Positions 7,139-8,808 of a DNA stretch of 8,808 nt are shown in pieces. This DNA comes from Brevundimonas sp. UBA5866. GTDB taxonomy: Bacteria; Pseudomonadota; Alphaproteobacteria; Caulobacterales; Caulobacteraceae. Each line of letters starts with the position of its first letter. Within the stretch, counting starts at the first letter, position 1. Where the stretch lies: NCBI RefSeq assembly GCF_002432125.1, contig NZ_DJFS01000075.1:1-8808 (forward strand), written 5' to 3'. Position numbers and translations under genes: made by a program. The notes under the pieces are model-generated. The model had not been told where the DNA came from. It ran no database searches and worked only from the letters and a program-made list of their open reading frames with translations.

Positions 7139-7167
7139 TCTCTAGGCCGTGTAGGGAGTCGCATCAA
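7139..7167 (-). promoter_or_regulatory. Promoter for prs with a GANTC site in the spacer
   Basis: On the minus strand, TTGATG (7162-7167) and TAGAGA (7139-7144) are 17 bases apart, giving a leader of about 55 bases. The spacer contains GAGTC (7156-7160), a GANTC site of the kind methylated by CcrM in Caulobacterales and recognised by GcrA. The -10 is an imperfect match. Confidence 0.5.
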
Positions 7168-7192
7168 CCCGCGTTTCGCCTATTTCCGCGCA

Positions 7193-7220
7193 TTGGCATC
7201 CCGCTGTGCGCTGTTATAGA
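7193..7220 (+). promoter_or_regulatory. Promoter for bamD
   Basis: TTGGCA (7193-7198) and TATAGA (7215-7220) are 16 bases apart and are close to the general housekeeping consensus. Transcription should start near 7227. The -35 element lies only about 25 bases from the -35 of the divergent prs promoter, so the two promoters are back to back and could influence each other. Confidence 0.55.
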
Positions 7221-7282
7221 GAACGCCAAGGATATGTGATGCGAGCGTGCATCCCGTCTCCGGCAATATTAAGAGGTCGCTC

Positions 7283-8152
7283 TTGCCCGAACTCAAGTCC
7301 CGCTCCGGTTTGTTCCGCTCTGGCCTGTTGCTGATGGGTGTCGCTGCGGCGAGCCTTACGCTTGCTGCTTGCTCGGGCACCAAGCCCCGCCAGCGCCTTG
7401 CCTATGAAGAGCGTCCGGTCGAAGCCCTGTACAATACGGGCTACCAACGCCTGCAATCGAAGCGCTGGAACGATGCCATCGATTATTTCGAGGAAGTCGA
7501 GCGCCAGCACCCGTACTCGGAGTGGGCGCGCCGCGCCATTCTGATGCAGGTGTATGCCTATTATCAGAACAACAACTACAACGAGGCGATTGCGGCGGCT
7601 GACCGTTTCATCTCGCTGTTCCCGGGCAATCCCTCGGCGGCCTATGCCTTTTATATGAAGGCTGTCTGCAACTTCGAGCGCATCGTTGATGTGGGCCGCG
7701 ACCAAGGCTTTGCCGAGGCCGCACTGGCCGGTCTGCGCGATGTCGAGCGCCGCTACCCCAACAGCCCCTATGCCACCGATGCCCGCGTCAAGATCGACAT
7801 GGTCAACGACCAGCTGGCCGGCAAGGAAATGGCCGTGGGCCGATTCTACCAGCGCAACAGCCAGCCGATCGGCGCGCTGAACCGCTACAAGGCCGTGATC
7901 GACAACCCGGCCTTCCAGCGCACCTCGCACACGCCAGAGGCCCTTTACCGTCTGGTCGAGCTGAACCTGCAGCTGGGCCTGCGCGAGGAAGCCGTGCGCA
8001 ACGCCTCGGTTCTGGGTCACAACTTCCCGGGCAGTGTCTGGTACCGCGACGCCTTTGTACTACTGACCGAAGAGGGTCAGCGTCCTGAAGGCATCACGGC
8101 CCCTGAAGGCAAAAAGAAATCCATCTTCAGCCGACTGAACCCGTTCGACTGA
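7283..8152 (+). CDS. bamD: Outer-membrane protein assembly factor BamD (ComL)
   Basis: Lipoprotein of the BAM complex, which with BamA folds beta-barrel proteins into the outer membrane from the periplasmic side. I start at TTG 7283, with AAGAGG (7271-7276) six bases upstream. That gives a 29-residue lipoprotein signal (PELKSRSGLFRSGLLLMGV...) ending in lipobox LAAC, Cys30. GTG 7247 in the same frame gives 301 residues but a 41-residue signal and a poorer ribosome binding site. After Cys30 come SGTKPRQRLAYEERP and TPR-like repeats (YNTGYQRLQSKRWNDAIDYF; AYYQNNNYNEAIAAADRF; LYRLVELNLQLGLREEAVRNA), as expected for the five-TPR BamD fold. The total of 289 residues fits the family. A basic tail KKKSIFSRLNPFD ends the protein. 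It has its own promoter and terminator and is followed by recN, a common alphaproteobacterial neighbour; lpxC, often upstream, is absent here. Confidence 0.93.
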   Translation: MPELKSRSGLFRSGLLLMGVAAASLTLAACSGTKPRQRLAYEERPVEALYNTGYQRLQSKRWNDAIDYFEEVERQHPYSEWARRAILMQVYAYYQNNNYNEAIAAADRFISLFPGNPSAAYAFYMKAVCNFERIVDVGRDQGFAEAALAGLRDVERRYPNSPYATDARVKIDMVNDQLAGKEMAVGRFYQRNSQPIGALNRYKAVIDNPAFQRTSHTPEALYRLVELNLQLGLREEAVRNASVLGHNFPGSVWYRDAFVLLTEEGQRPEGITAPEGKKKSIFSRLNPFD

Positions 8153-8167
8153 AACTGAACGATTGAC

Positions 8168-8193
8168 CGCAGGGGCTGTAAAAAGCCTCTGCG
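8168..8193 (+). terminator. Intrinsic terminator of bamD
   Basis: CGCAGGGGCT and AGCCTCTGCG form a 10-bp stem with one G-U pair around a GTAAAA loop, starting about 15 bases after the bamD stop. A T-rich tail follows (TTCTCGTTACGTTT). It separates bamD from recN transcriptionally, although the tail is interrupted by C, G and A. Confidence 0.7.
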
Positions 8194-8207
8194 TTCTCGT
8201 TACGTTT
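8193..8207 (+). promoter_or_regulatory. LexA-like (SOS) operator upstream of recN
   Basis: GTTC-TCGTTAC-GTTT matches the alphaproteobacterial LexA box GTTC-N7-GTTC at seven of eight fixed bases; only the last C is T. It lies about 40 bases ahead of the recN start, where a repressor would block a promoter, and starts at the last base of the bamD terminator stem. The one mismatch lowers certainty. Confidence 0.5.
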
Positions 8208-8248
8208 CCGGTTAGGATCGTCCGGAATAACGCGAATCATACCGATCC

Positions 8249-8808
8249 ATGCTGACCAGCCTCTCTATCCGCGATGTTGTTCTCGTTGATGCCCTTGATC
8301 TCGATGTCGAGCAGGGCCTGACGGTTCTGACGGGTGAAACCGGCGCGGGTAAGTCGATTATCCTGGATGCTCTTGGTCTGGCTTTGGGCGCGCGGGCCGA
8401 TTCCGGACTGGTGCGCCGTGGGGCGAAACAGGCTGTAGCCACCGCCGTCTTTGTCACCCCTGACGATGCCGACCTGATCGCGGCACTGGAAGAGCGCGGC
8501 TTTGAGGCCAAGGCGGGCGAGGAGTTGATCTTGCGCCGTATCCTGTCGGCGGATGGTCGCTCCAAAGCCTATATCAATGACCAGCCTGCGGGTGTGACCG
8601 CGCTGAAAGACATTGGCTCGCGTCTGGTCGAGGTGCATGGCCAGCACGAGACGGTGGGCTTGCTGGACTGGCGCACGCACCGTGGGCTGCTGGATGCCTA
8701 TGGCGGTCTGCAACCGCAGCTGTCCGCTGTCGCCGAGGCCGCGCGCCAGTTGAAAGAGGCCGAGGCCCGACTGGCCGAACTGCAGGCCGACGCCGCCGAT
8801 GCCGCCGC
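8249..8808 (+). CDS. recN: DNA repair protein RecN (N-terminal part, right edge)
   Basis: SMC-like ATPase that acts at DNA double-strand breaks. About 186 of the usual ~555 codons are present; the frame is open to the window end. The ATPase head begins at once: MLTSLSIRDVVLVDALDLDV, then Walker A GETGAGKS (29-36) followed by IILDALGLALGARAD, a RecN signature. The segment LRRILSADGRSKAYIND (95-111) and the family hallmark VHGQHE (129-134) follow. From about residue 155 an Ala/Glu/Leu-rich heptad-like stretch marks the start of the coiled-coil arm. ATG 8249 fits the family N-terminus, but no clear Shine-Dalgarno sequence precedes it; GGAA at 8224-8227 is too far. A LexA-like box upstream suggests damage induction, as for recN in many bacteria. 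Walker B and the C-terminal head are beyond the window. Confidence 0.93.
   Translation, partial: MLTSLSIRDVVLVDALDLDVEQGLTVLTGETGAGKSIILDALGLALGARADSGLVRRGAKQAVATAVFVTPDDADLIAALEERGFEAKAGEELILRRILSADGRSKAYINDQPAGVTALKDIGSRLVEVHGQHETVGLLDWRTHRGLLDAYGGLQPQLSAVAEAARQLKEAEARLAELQADAADAA

Overview
The window looks like chromosomal DNA of a GC-rich alphaproteobacterium, most likely of the Caulobacterales (Asticcacaulis/Brevundimonas/Caulobacter-like). The signs are long GC-rich antisense ORFs, a promoter matching the Caulobacter housekeeping -10 consensus (GCTANAWC), a TonB-box-like motif of the style common in that order (EEIVVTGSRI), and the protein families present. The genus is a guess. I see no insertion sequence, tRNA, rRNA, CRISPR array or phage gene.

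Layout. (1) 1-327, minus: a small exported Cys/His protein of DUF2946 type, running off the left edge, with a promoter so close to its GTG start that the mRNA is probably leaderless. (2) 453-3519, plus: two exported DUF4139-type proteins in tandem, one base apart; they are ancient paralogues. The second carries a poly-proline stretch and a TonB-box-like peptide in a loop where the first has a Gly/Asn-rich stretch. (3) 3523-7077, minus: pth (peptidyl-tRNA hydrolase), rplY (ribosomal protein bL25, CTC form), an unrecognised proline-rich lipoprotein and prs (PRPP synthetase). In transcription order this is prs, lipoprotein, rplY, pth, with a strong intrinsic terminator between rplY and pth. (4) 7283-8152, plus: bamD, the outer-membrane assembly lipoprotein, divergent from prs with back-to-back promoters. 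(5) 8249-8808, plus: the first third of recN (DNA-repair SMC-like ATPase), running off the right edge. It is preceded by the bamD terminator and a near-match to the alphaproteobacterial LexA operator.

How it fits together. Most of the window is conserved housekeeping: precursor supply (prs), ribosome function and peptidyl-tRNA recycling (rplY, pth), envelope assembly (bamD) and DNA repair (recN). The accessory part is the left 3.5 kb, with three exported proteins of poorly known function. The most interesting signal there is the TonB-box-like motif inside a DUF4139 protein, which suggests, without proving, a link to TonB-dependent outer-membrane systems. DUF2946 proteins are often found near such systems, but the left flank is not visible. 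I found no clear new multi-gene system; the unknowns are the DUF4139 pair and the 354-residue lipoprotein.
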